64,000 bases of DNA from Mesonia aquimarina. GTDB lineage: Bacteria > Bacteroidota > Bacteroidia > Flavobacteriales > Flavobacteriaceae. Positions 9,462 through 18,096 of the stretch are shown here, one piece after another. The first letter of the stretch is position 1, and the number at the start of each line of letters is the position of its first letter. The notes beneath the pieces were generated by a model. That model worked only from the letters and a program-made list of their open reading frames with translations, made no database searches and had not been told where the DNA came from. Both the position numbers and the translations under genes were made by a program. The stretch is from assembly GCF_003667275.1 (NCBI RefSeq), contig NZ_RCNV01000006.1, positions 124,001 through 188,000 on the forward strand, given 5' to 3'.

Positions 9462-9492
9462 TTTGTGAGAACTGTAAACTCTATTATATTTG
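9462..9492 (+). promoter_or_regulatory. tRNA-Asp promoter
   Basis: Textbook Bacteroidota promoter: TTTG (9462-9465), 19-base spacer, then TATATTTG (9485-9492), 18 bases before the tRNA. Confidence 0.75.
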
Positions 9493-9510
9493 CACTCGCA
9501 ATTATGCAAC

Positions 9511-9584
9511 GGTCTGGTAGTTCAGTTGGTTAGAATGCCTGCCTGTCACGCAGGAGGTCGCGAGTTCGAGTCTCGTCCAGACCG
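9511..9584 (+). tRNA. tRNA-Asp (GTC)
   Basis: 74-base cloverleaf: acceptor stem GGTCTGG/CCAGACC (9511-9517 with 9577-9583), discriminator G at 9584, anticodon stem CCTGC/GCAGG around the loop CTGTCAC with anticodon GTC (9545-9547), and the T-loop GAGTTCGAGTC. CCA is not encoded. Confidence 0.97.
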
Positions 9585-9593
9585 CAAAATAGA

Positions 9594-9627
9594 AAAGCTT
9601 CAATTGTAAAATTGAGGCTTTTTTTAC
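9594..9627 (+). terminator. tRNA-Asp terminator
   Basis: Stem AAGCTTCAAT/ATTGAGGCTT with one mismatch, followed by seven T, 10 bases after the tRNA. Confidence 0.8.
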
Positions 9628-9694
9628 GAAGTTGTGTTGTGAATATAAAGTTGAATTACTTTGTATTTAAGGTTTAAGTAGTGTTAAACCAGTG

Positions 9695-9730
9695 AAGAGC
9701 TTTTCCTGTAAGAGGGAGAGGCTTTTTTTG
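9695..9730 (+). terminator. Second terminator-like hairpin
   Basis: GAGCTTTTCCT can pair with AGGGAGAGGC using several G-U pairs, followed by a run of T. Weaker than the tRNA terminator 70 bases upstream. Confidence 0.4.
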
Positions 9731-9777
9731 TTTTTAGATGTATTTGTGAAAATAACAACAACTTTTTTTCGTTTCTG

Positions 9778-9953
9778 AGGTGTGCATTTAGGTGTGCATT
9801 TAGGTGTGCAATTCTAAAACGGATCAATCTCAAAAGGGATCAATCTCAAAAGTTGTGTGTGAATTGAAATATTAATTGGATTTTTGTTTTAAAAAACAAG
9901 AAGCATTGGGTTCATATATAGACCTACTCAAGATTTTGGATCAATCTCAAAAG
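9778..9953 (+). repeat. Two short tandem repeats downstream of tRNA-Asp
   Basis: AGGTGTGCATTT occurs three times head to tail (9778-9813, last copy AGGTGTGCAATT). It is followed by two tandem copies of GGATCAATCTCAAAAG (9821-9852) and a third exact copy at 9938-9953. No ORF spans them. The stretch 9628-10404 otherwise holds no gene I can support. The area downstream of a tRNA could be an old integration site, but no integrase is visible. Confidence 0.7.
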
Positions 9954-10404
9954 TTAAGGAGCTTAAACTTAAAAAACGTTGTATTAAAATTAATACTAAA
10001 GCTTCGTTACCTCCATCTGAGATCAGTATAATTTAAAGCCTTTATTGTTATTACTACGATTTATTCAGCACGGAATAAATTTATATACCGATAATGACAA
10101 GTGAACTGCGTTTGTATGTAGATTTAAACGATACAGAAATATCCTATATATAGAATAGCATCTTTGTACTTAAATTAGGTATGGGTGACCTTTGATAAAT
10201 AGGAATAAACCATTATCTTAGGAATGATTTTGCTATTCCTTAGTTTTATGAAAGTTATACTCCCTTTTTTCTTGATAATCCCATTTTTTATAAAGCTCCA
10301 AAGGGGTTATTTAAGTAAGAATTAAGCGATTGACTGATGAAGGAATATATTTAATTAAAATTATTGGTATTTAACATCATATAAAAGTAAACCACCCAAA
10401 AGCT

Positions 10405-12051
10405 ATGAAATATAAGCTACTATTATTTCTAATATTCTTCTTCTTCAGTTTCTGTTTCTACTCTCAGGATGAAAAAAAATTCTCTTCAAAAGAATGTCAA
10501 GAGTTACTTAACCAAGGGATTAAAGCATATGAAGATCACAATTATTCGGAAGCTTTAAAGAAATTAACCAAAGCAGAAGTCATTATACAAAATAAAAGTT
10601 GTGATCAAGAATTATGGTACGTTCAAAATTTTATTGGTAACGTCTACAAAATAAGCACAAACTATGCTGAAGGCTTAGAGTACTATTTAAAGGCACTGGA
10701 AAATTCTAGAAAAGAAGCGGAATTAAATGAAAATACGGCAACAGTATTAACTAACATTGGAGCCTTATATTATCAAACAAACGAAAAACTAAAAGCTTTA
10801 ATGTACTATGAGGAAGCTTATGAGTTAGCTAAGAAAATAGATTCAGATTACAATAAGGTCTTTGCAGGCTTAAATATAGCTGATATATATAATAAAAAAG
10901 GCGAGCTTGATAAAGCTTTAAAATATCTAAACGAAATAAAAAATTTAGATAAGAGTGATTTTTTTCAACGTATATGGGAGGTTAATTATGCTGACAATTT
11001 TTATTATAGGGGAGAAATTACGAATGCCAAACATATTGCCGAAAAATTATTAGAGAAAAATAAAGAAAAAGATGTATGTCACGTCTGTGTACTTGAGTTA
11101 TTGGCAAAAATTTCTGAAAAACAAAAAGACACTAAAAAAGCTATTGCCTATACAGAAGATGCTTTACAGTATACAGTAGAATGGAAGTCTAAAATTGAAA
11201 AATATAAATATTTAGCTGATTTGTATCAAGAAGAGGGAAGCTATTTAAAATCGCTGCAATACAAAGATTCCGCTATGCTTGCTAAAGATTCATTGGCTGC
11301 ACGCATTAATAAACAATTGTTTGCTGTAAATAAAGTGAAATTAGAAGTTCAGGAATATGAAAATGACTTGAAAACAAATCTTCAAAAACAAAAAGCTGAG
11401 CGGAAAATGTTTATTCTGCTCATTATTTTTATTGTGTTATTGGCCATTATCATAGGTTTTATTATTTATAAAGGCTTTAAAAATAAAATAGCTAAACAAA
11501 AACAAGCAAAAACTATTATTGAAAGCAAACAAAAAATAATAAAATTAGAACTCGAGAAAGAAAAAAGTGAGCATCAAGCCTTAAAAGATCAGTCACTCTT
11601 ACAGCAAGAACAATTGAAGAATAAAATTGGTCAAAAAAATAGAAAACTATCTGCTAAAGCGCTGTATTTGTCAGATCGTGATAAATTAATTGAAGGCATT
11701 ATTGATTCATTAACTCAAATTCCTGAAATCGTTAAAAATAAAGAGGTAAATGATGATATTCGCTCTCTTAAAGAGCATTTAAAAGCGGATGCAGAATGGG
11801 ATGAGTTTATAGAACATTTTGAAAAAGTAAATCCAGAATTCCTAAAAACTTTGAATCAAAAACATGCTAAACTTAGCGAAAATGATATTCGCTTTTTATG
11901 TTATATATATATGAATTTAGATGTTAAGGAAATTAGTCTTATTCTTAATATAACAATTGATGCCAGCCGAAAACGAAAACAGCGTATAGCAAAAAAGATG
12001 GGTATCAATGTAGATAAACTACATTATTATGTATTGAACATTCAGGAGTAA
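10405..12051 (+). CDS. Membrane-anchored TPR regulator with C-terminal HTH (paralogue 1)
   Basis: 548 residues. Order: signal sequence (to about residue 20), tetratricopeptide repeats (about 25-300) that should be periplasmic, one membrane helix near residues 332-356, a charged coiled coil, then a cytoplasmic helix-turn-helix of LuxR/GerE type at the end (NDIRFLCYIYMNLDVKEISL, then DASRKRKQRIAKKMG). Two paralogues lie at 48516-50195 and 50306-51937. The layout suggests a one-component regulator that senses something outside the inner membrane and contacts DNA directly. It stands just upstream of a T9SS surface-protein cluster, which it may control; this is inference. Confidence 0.8.
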   Translation: MKYKLLLFLIFFFFSFCFYSQDEKKFSSKECQELLNQGIKAYEDHNYSEALKKLTKAEVIIQNKSCDQELWYVQNFIGNVYKISTNYAEGLEYYLKALENSRKEAELNENTATVLTNIGALYYQTNEKLKALMYYEEAYELAKKIDSDYNKVFAGLNIADIYNKKGELDKALKYLNEIKNLDKSDFFQRIWEVNYADNFYYRGEITNAKHIAEKLLEKNKEKDVCHVCVLELLAKISEKQKDTKKAIAYTEDALQYTVEWKSKIEKYKYLADLYQEEGSYLKSLQYKDSAMLAKDSLAARINKQLFAVNKVKLEVQEYENDLKTNLQKQKAERKMFILLIIFIVLLAIIIGFIIYKGFKNKIAKQKQAKTIIESKQKIIKLELEKEKSEHQALKDQSLLQQEQLKNKIGQKNRKLSAKALYLSDRDKLIEGIIDSLTQIPEIVKNKEVNDDIRSLKEHLKADAEWDEFIEHFEKVNPEFLKTLNQKHAKLSENDIRFLCYIYMNLDVKEISLILNITIDASRKRKQRIAKKMGINVDKLHYYVLNIQE

Positions 12052-12432
12052 CGCTGGGGCTACAATCTTATGTATGCCTTTACGAAGTTTTTTTTACTCT
12101 TATGGTTTTACTAACATATTAAACCTTTTTTCTCCCCAAGTGTGGTTAATTGTATTTATTTTATTCTTACTTGATAGTTAGCCTATAATTTTATTTGCTT
12201 TTAGAGCAAAAAAGCAATATGTCCAAGTTTTTCTGTTAACTGTCCTATTTATTCGTGTCTAGAATTTTGATAAGACACCAGTTTTAATCAATATTTGTAA
12301 TCAGTTGTACAAAGATAAAGTAAAATCATTGCGATAATGATAAAATTTGTGGGTGTGTAATATTTTTATAAATCCACTTGTTATGATTTACTTTAATCTT
12401 ATTAGAAGTACGTTAACCTTAAAATAAAAAAT
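12052..12432. other. Spacer without recognisable gene
   Basis: About 380 AT-rich bases between the TPR regulator and the fibronectin-III protein. I see no ORF, no clear terminator hairpin and no exact -7 box. Confidence 0.5.
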
Positions 12433-14022
12433 ATGAAAAAAATTACCATACTTATTATTTCTTTAATCTGTAGTGTTTTTATGAATGCTCAAACAATAGG
12501 TGAAAACTGTAATAGTCCGATAGAAATTAACAATTTACCATTTACCACGTCAGATGATACGGCAAATTTTGGAAATAATTATAGTGGCAATGAAGAATTG
12601 TGGCTTACTGGAAATGATGTAATATACCATTATCAAGCTCCTTCAGATGGGGCAATATTCATCAAGCTCTCAAATATAAATAATGCAGGCGCTGGAATAT
12701 TTGTTTATGAGAATTGTAGTGAAATAGATGCTACTAGCCCATTAAAAGAGGAAACAAATGTTTTTGGGACAGATAATTTAAGTATTCCTATTACAGAAGT
12801 AAGTTTAGGGTCAGATTACTATATTGTTGTTTCATCTGTTAATGTAGCTCCAGTCTCTACTCAATCTATATCTTATACGTTAGAAATAGAGAATACAGAT
12901 CCTTGCTATTCAATAGAAAATATTCAAGTGTCAAATATTTTAATTGACGGAGCTGAAATTAGTTGGGATAATGATACTGCATTAAATTACGAGTGGTATG
13001 TTTTTTCAAGCGGAGCTATAGTTGATCCAAGCGATCCTTATGCAGATAGTCCTATTTTGCAAGGAAATACGATTTCAAATTCGATTGTTGTATCAGGATT
13101 GATTCCTGACACGTCATATGATGTTTATGTGGAATCAGAATGTTCAAATCCGGCAGGTAATATAAACAGTGAGTGGAGTGATCCGGTAACATTCGAAACA
13201 TTAGAATGTTTCTTACCTACAAATATTCAAATTACAAATGAAACTTATAATAGCGTAGAGATAAATTGGACAGAAAACGGAACAGCTAACGAATGGGAAG
13301 TATTATATGTAGAAACAGGTTATAGCCCATTTATTAGTGGCACGTATATAGTTGTTGATAATAATCCTGGATTAATAATAGATAATTTAATAGCAGGAAA
13401 GGGCTATGATATTTATTTAAGAAGTATATGTGGCGGTCATGAAGGAGATTGGACAGAACTAGTTACTTTTTATACACTTGAATGCTCCCCCCCTACAGAT
13501 ATAGTGGTTAGTAGTAATGAAACCGAAAATAGTGTCGAATTGAGTTGGGTTGAAAACGGAATAGCAACAGAGTGGGAAATTAAATATGGGAGCACGGGCT
13601 TTGACCCCTCTACCCAAGGAGAGTCCAAAATGGACACTGATGGAGTTTTAGGGGAAATATTGACCGGATTAACAAATAATGTAGAATACGAAGTTTACGT
13701 ACGCTCCGTTTGTACGACTAACCTTGTTAGTGAATGGTCAAGTCCTAAAAGCTTTCAGACAAATTTAGCAACGTCAAATCTAAACCGTATGAATGGTTTA
13801 TGTTACTATCCTAATCCTGTTAAAGATATACTGACAATAAATGCTCCTCAAACAATAAAAGAAATATCAATCTATAATATACAAGGAAAACTACTTATAA
13901 AAAAGAAGCTCAATGATACTTTGGGAAATATAGATTTATCCAGTTTTTCCTCTGGAATATATTTAATGCAAGTAATGGGTCACTCCAGAACTTTTTCTAC
14001 GCATAAAATTGTAAAAGAATAA
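12433..14022 (+). CDS. Secreted fibronectin type III protein with T9SS type A sorting domain
   Basis: 529 residues with a signal peptide ending in FMNAQ at about residue 20. An N-terminal beta domain (EELWLTGNDVIYHYQAPSDG) is followed by three fibronectin type III modules, each with an EISW/EINW/ELSW strand and a Y(D/E)VYVRS-like strand. The last ~75 residues form a Por secretion (type A) C-terminal domain: YYPNPVKDIL, then ISIYNIQGKLL and SSGIYLMQV. Such proteins cross the outer membrane through the type IX system and are attached to the surface or released. The adhesin gene starts 40 bases downstream, so the two may be co-transcribed. Ligand unknown. Confidence 0.85.
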   Translation: MKKITILIISLICSVFMNAQTIGENCNSPIEINNLPFTTSDDTANFGNNYSGNEELWLTGNDVIYHYQAPSDGAIFIKLSNINNAGAGIFVYENCSEIDATSPLKEETNVFGTDNLSIPITEVSLGSDYYIVVSSVNVAPVSTQSISYTLEIENTDPCYSIENIQVSNILIDGAEISWDNDTALNYEWYVFSSGAIVDPSDPYADSPILQGNTISNSIVVSGLIPDTSYDVYVESECSNPAGNINSEWSDPVTFETLECFLPTNIQITNETYNSVEINWTENGTANEWEVLYVETGYSPFISGTYIVVDNNPGLIIDNLIAGKGYDIYLRSICGGHEGDWTELVTFYTLECSPPTDIVVSSNETENSVELSWVENGIATEWEIKYGSTGFDPSTQGESKMDTDGVLGEILTGLTNNVEYEVYVRSVCTTNLVSEWSSPKSFQTNLATSNLNRMNGLCYYPNPVKDILTINAPQTIKEISIYNIQGKLLIKKKLNDTLGNIDLSSFSSGIYLMQVMGHSRTFSTHKIVKE

Positions 14023-14062
14023 CAGTGCTATGTGTTATCCAAATAATCTAAAATTTAAAAAA

Positions 14063-16729
14063 ATGAAAAAAAATTTACATTGTATAATGCTATTTATGTT
14101 ATTATGTATAGCATCAACAAGTTATGCTCAATTAGAAACAGCTCATTGGTTTTTTTATTACGGAGGTGTTGATTTTTCTTCAGGTGTTCCTGTAGCTAAA
14201 CCAGATTATCTTTGGAGTTATGACATCGATGGAGGTACGAGTGTATCTACTTCAAATGGAGATTTACTTTTTCATGGAGTAGGCTCTCCTGATTCAATGT
14301 CATTGATTAATGCTAATGGAGATGTCATGCAAAACGGGTCTAATATACGGAGAAGTCAGTCACTTCAACAATCTATTGCTATTCCCGATCCAGGAAATAC
14401 TGATCGGTATTATGTTTTTCGAGCTGCAGGTATACACTCTAATGGACCTAGTGTGAATGTTCCGTTGCTGTGTTCATTAGTAGATATGACCTTAGATGGT
14501 GGTTTAGGAGGGGTAGTTGATGGTGTAAAGAATATTCCTATAGATGGGGTCTGGCCATTGTCTTCAGATGGAGAAGGAGAAAATGAATACCATACTGTAA
14601 AGGTAACTGCTACTTACCATGCCAATAACCAAGATATATGGGTGCTAACACATCGAGGGGATTATGATTATGATAATTATTATACAGAGGGATTTGAAAA
14701 TGTCGAAGGACATTTTGCTGCATTTTTGGTAACGGCAAACGGTGTACAAACGACCCCCGTAGTATCCGATGAATTTCCTCTATTTGGCGGCCATTTTAGA
14801 ATATCTCCCAATGGTAGAAAAATAGCGGCCACTTATTATGATGAAAACGAGGATGCTGGTGTATTTGCATTGTTTGATTTTAATACCGCTACCGGAGAGA
14901 TTTCTAATCCTCAAAAATTAATGGCATTAGCTCCATATCAATTGCCAGCCACTCAAACTGGTAATGCAACTCAAGTATATGGTGTTGAGTTTTCTCCGGA
15001 TAGCAAACGCTTATACATTACCATGCCACATTCTTACGTGGAAAATAATGGGCAATGGGAAGCCGAAGGAGCTAAACTATTTCAGTACAACTTAGACGTA
15101 CCCGCTACGCAAGATATTATCAATTCAAAAACCTTACTTTGGCATTTAGATCAACTTCCTTATCGTCCTCTTGGAGGTTTACAATTGGCTGTAGATGGAA
15201 AAATATACATAGCTAGACATGGATCAGGTTATTTAAGTACAATAGAAGAGCCTAATAGATTAGGAGTGGCATGTGATTTTCAGTTAGATAGTTTTGACTT
15301 AAACTTAGGATCAACTCCTTTAGGGTTTCAAAAGGCTCAAGGTAATAACCTTCCTCAATTTATGCCAGGTAATTTTCAATATGAAATGAGGAGTAATTTT
15401 TATTGTCTGGGAGATCAAACCCAATTTCAAATAGAGAGTCATATAGGTATTAATGCAGTTACTTGGGATTTTGGAGATCCTGATAGTGGTTCGGAAAACA
15501 GTTCTACTGAATTAACACCCACGCATGTTTATACCCAACCCGGAACTTATACAGTAACCGCAGAGGTATATAATCAATTTGGAACCCTTATCCAGTTGGA
15601 AGATGAAATAATTGTTTTACAAGGCGCCGAGGCTACCACGCCCGATGCTTTTTTAAGCTGCGGCGGAACCACTACGGCGGTTTTCGATTTAACAAGTCTT
15701 AACGCAGATATTTTGGACGGACAAAATAGCAATACTTATACGGTAAGCTACCACGAAGATGAAAACGGTGCTGAGAATGATGTGTCGGTGATTAGCCCTG
15801 CCGATAGCTATGAATCTGCTACCGGGACGGTCTATGCCCGCGTTACCAATACAGATACGGGCTGTTATGCGGTCACGCCTGTTGCTTTGGAGACCACCCC
15901 GCAACCTGCAGCTCCGAGTGTCGCCCCGATTATTGCTTGCGATACCGAGGCTTTGGATGGGATTACAACAATCGATCTGACCCAACGCGCGACAGACTTG
16001 CAAGAAAACCAACCCAATACGGATTTAGCTTATTTTGAAAGCCAAGGAGATGCGGATAACAACACTAACGCAATCACCGACCCTACAGCATATACCAATA
16101 CCAGTAATCCACAAAGCCTTTATGTGCGCATCAGTAACAGCAGCTTACCGGACTGCTATGCAGTAGCTTTATTGGATATCGAGGTAGAAGCTGCAAACCT
16201 TACTGGAGCTAGTTTAGAGCTGATGGGCTGTTCTCCCTTTGATTTAACCGATATCGCAGCGGAAGTGGATAGTGATTTGAGTTTGGACTATTATGCCAGT
16301 GAAGCTGATGCGACGGCTAATACAAATGTATTAGAAGATCCAACTGCTTATGTTACTAGCGGGCAAGAAGAACGCGTGTATGTCCGTCTTACCGATAGCA
16401 ATGGCTGCGCGGGCGTAGTCGAGCTTATCCTAGTAACCGGAGATTGTAAGATTCCCGAAGGGATCTCTCCCAATGGTGATGGAGCGAACGATAGTTTTGA
16501 TTTAAGTTTTTTAACAGCAACCTATGGCGGAAAGCATATTTCGATTTTCAATAGAAACGGCCGTGTGGTTTATGAGACAAATAATTATAGTGACCAATGG
16601 TTTGGTCAGGATAACAACGGAAATAATTTACCGACGGGCACCTATTATTATGTACTGGAATTAGCTGAACCCCACCCGGAATATGGCGGAGCCATCAAGA
16701 AATGGGTGTATGTACAGCGGGAGCTTTAA
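14063..16729 (+). CDS. T9SS type B adhesin with PKD domain (copy A)
   Basis: 888 residues from the Met that starts the signal peptide (MKKNLHCIMLFM; the frame opens 33 bases earlier but that would bury the signal). The N-terminal ~440 residues resemble a beta-propeller, with repeated NGDLLF and D-x-L-x-YVF strands. Then come a PKD domain (VTWDFGDPDSG, GTYTVTAEV), repeats with YYASEADA- and YVRLTDS-like strands, and the gliding-motility-associated type B C-terminal domain (ISPNGDGANDSF, IFNRNGRVVYE, LPTGTYYYVLE). From about 15700 on it is near-identical to the gene at 60268, whereas the N-terminal part is not. Followed by sprF- and ompA-like genes, the usual partners of SprB-type adhesins. Confidence 0.87.
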   Translation: MKKNLHCIMLFMLLCIASTSYAQLETAHWFFYYGGVDFSSGVPVAKPDYLWSYDIDGGTSVSTSNGDLLFHGVGSPDSMSLINANGDVMQNGSNIRRSQSLQQSIAIPDPGNTDRYYVFRAAGIHSNGPSVNVPLLCSLVDMTLDGGLGGVVDGVKNIPIDGVWPLSSDGEGENEYHTVKVTATYHANNQDIWVLTHRGDYDYDNYYTEGFENVEGHFAAFLVTANGVQTTPVVSDEFPLFGGHFRISPNGRKIAATYYDENEDAGVFALFDFNTATGEISNPQKLMALAPYQLPATQTGNATQVYGVEFSPDSKRLYITMPHSYVENNGQWEAEGAKLFQYNLDVPATQDIINSKTLLWHLDQLPYRPLGGLQLAVDGKIYIARHGSGYLSTIEEPNRLGVACDFQLDSFDLNLGSTPLGFQKAQGNNLPQFMPGNFQYEMRSNFYCLGDQTQFQIESHIGINAVTWDFGDPDSGSENSSTELTPTHVYTQPGTYTVTAEVYNQFGTLIQLEDEIIVLQGAEATTPDAFLSCGGTTTAVFDLTSLNADILDGQNSNTYTVSYHEDENGAENDVSVISPADSYESATGTVYARVTNTDTGCYAVTPVALETTPQPAAPSVAPIIACDTEALDGITTIDLTQRATDLQENQPNTDLAYFESQGDADNNTNAITDPTAYTNTSNPQSLYVRISNSSLPDCYAVALLDIEVEAANLTGASLELMGCSPFDLTDIAAEVDSDLSLDYYASEADATANTNVLEDPTAYVTSGQEERVYVRLTDSNGCAGVVELILVTGDCKIPEGISPNGDGANDSFDLSFLTATYGGKHISIFNRNGRVVYETNNYSDQWFGQDNNGNNLPTGTYYYVLELAEPHPEYGGAIKKWVYVQREL

Positions 16730-16735
16730 ATAAAA

Positions 16736-16856
16736 AATACCTGTTCTCGGATAAAAAGGCGATTGGCCGTCATCTTGTTTTTTAGTTAAACAAAAGTACT
16801 TTTTCTTCATATGGTTTAAAAAAGAAGTACTCACAAGATGTTCCGAGACAGGTATT
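16736..16856 (+). repeat. Inverted-repeat structure 1 between adhesin A and sprF
   Basis: Nested stems: outer AATACCTGTTCTCGG (16736-16750) with CCGAGACAGGTATT (16843-16856); middle CATCTTGT (16771-16778) with ACAAGATG (16833-16840); inner AGTACTT (from 16795) with AAGTACT (to 16831). Total 121 bases. The sequence recurs in copy B at 62788-62908. Confidence 0.75.
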
Positions 16857-16878
16857 CTATAAAAAAGGACCCTAGTTA

Positions 16879-17002
16879 ACCTGTTCCCGGAACAAATGAA
16901 AGATAATTGTAATGATTTCCATAAGGTTTTTATAGTTAAGCTGATAACGTGCTTTTACCAATTAGGGGTAAGCGGTAGAAGTGTAACTGTTCCGGGGCAG
17001 GT
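16879..17002 (+). repeat. Inverted-repeat structure 2
   Basis: ACCTGTTCCCGGAACA (16879-16894) pairs with TGTTCCGGGGCAGGT (16988-17002) across 93 bases. The arm shares ACCTGTTCyCGGA with structure 1. Repeated in copy B at 62931-63054. Confidence 0.7.
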
Positions 17003-17011
17003 AAAATTAAC

Positions 17012-17108
17012 AAAGGCCTGTCTGTACGAACACCCTGTACTAGTTTCAATAATGTTTCATATAGGCAATTAAAAACACCCTACTAGTAAAGATGTACAGA
17101 CAGCCTTT
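17012..17108 (+). repeat. Inverted-repeat structure 3
   Basis: AAAGGCCTGTCTGTAC (17012-17027) pairs with GTACAGACAGCCTTT (17094-17108); inside, two TACTAGT segments can pair with each other. It ends 23 bases before the sprF-like start codon. Repeated in copy B at 63064-63162. Confidence 0.7.
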
Positions 17109-17131
17109 AAAATACAATAAAATTTTAAACG

Positions 17132-18067
17132 ATGAAAAATTCATATAAAAAATACAGGATGAAGAACCTATACCTATTCATATTTGCACTATTCCTGTTG
17201 GGCAGTAGTTATCAAGTTTGGGCACAACAAGATCCACAATACACACAGTATATGTATAATATGAGCGTAGTTAATCCGGCTTATGCAGGCTCTAAGGAGA
17301 GTTTGTCTATCGGTTTGCTTTATCGTGATCAATGGTCGGGCTTTGAAGGCGCTCCTCGGAGCTATACATTTTTTGCTCACTCTCCAATTGGGGAGAAGAC
17401 CGGTTTAGGTCTTTCGGCTATATCTGATGAGAATGGTCCTGTAAAAGAGACCAATGTGTATGGTGATTTTTCTTATACTTTGTCTTTAGGAGGGGATCAT
17501 AAATTAGCCTTTGGAGTAAAAGCCGGAGCAACCTTTCACGATGTAGGTTTAATACCTTTAAGTCTTCAGAATGAGTTTGATGTAGCTTTTAGCGAGAATA
17601 TTAATGAAACCTATTTAAATTTTGGTGCCGGTTTTTTGTATTATACTGATAAATATTACATCGGCGTATCGGTTCCTAACTTTTTAAATTCCAAACATTT
17701 AGATGTAGATGGGAGAGAATTTGGAACAGAAGAGCAACACTATTTTGCTACTGCAGGATATGTGTTTGAATTGAGTGAGAATTTAAAATTTAAGCCTTCG
17801 ACTTTGGTAAAGGCATCTTTTGAGTCCCCTATGTCTTTTGATGTAAATGCTAACTTTTTGTTTTACGAGCGATTTGAGATCGGCGCTTCTTATCGTTTAG
17901 ATGATGCGGTAAGTGGTTTAGTGAGTGTTCGAGCGACAGACTGGTTGCAGTTAGGTTTTGCATATGATTACACGATATCAGATATAGAGGAACCTTCTTA
18001 TGAAGCTTTTGTATTGTTTGATGTGTTCTTTAGTAAGAAGTCTTATCGTTCACCAAGATATTTCTAA
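17132..18067 (+). CDS. PorP/SprF-family outer membrane protein (copy A)
   Basis: 311-residue member of the PorP/SprF family, beta-barrel-like outer membrane proteins needed for surface delivery of a cognate T9SS adhesin. The diagnostic N-terminal sequence of the mature protein is present (QQDPQYTQYMYNMSVVNPAYAGS), followed by SIGLLYRDQWSGFEGAP and alternating amphipathic strands to the end. A signal peptide begins at the internal Met at 17159 (MKNLYLFIFALFLLG). The nine residues before it are also kept in copy B, so either start is possible. It sits between its presumed adhesin partner and an ompA-like gene. Confidence 0.92.
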   Translation: MKNSYKKYRMKNLYLFIFALFLLGSSYQVWAQQDPQYTQYMYNMSVVNPAYAGSKESLSIGLLYRDQWSGFEGAPRSYTFFAHSPIGEKTGLGLSAISDENGPVKETNVYGDFSYTLSLGGDHKLAFGVKAGATFHDVGLIPLSLQNEFDVAFSENINETYLNFGAGFLYYTDKYYIGVSVPNFLNSKHLDVDGREFGTEEQHYFATAGYVFELSENLKFKPSTLVKASFESPMSFDVNANFLFYERFEIGASYRLDDAVSGLVSVRATDWLQLGFAYDYTISDIEEPSYEAFVLFDVFFSKKSYRSPRYF

Positions 18068-18096
18068 ACCAAATCTAATTTTAAGAGAAAATAATT

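Noticed and set aside
10141-10260. Third GTCAC-type operator upstream of TPR regulator 1
   Set aside because: GGTGACC and GGAATAA motifs are present but not in the same order or spacing as at 50204 and 59138.
15689-16012. Minus-strand ORF inside adhesin copy A (and its twin at 61741-61956)
   Set aside because: Antisense shadow of the GC-richer repeat region; it recurs only because the coding sequence is duplicated.
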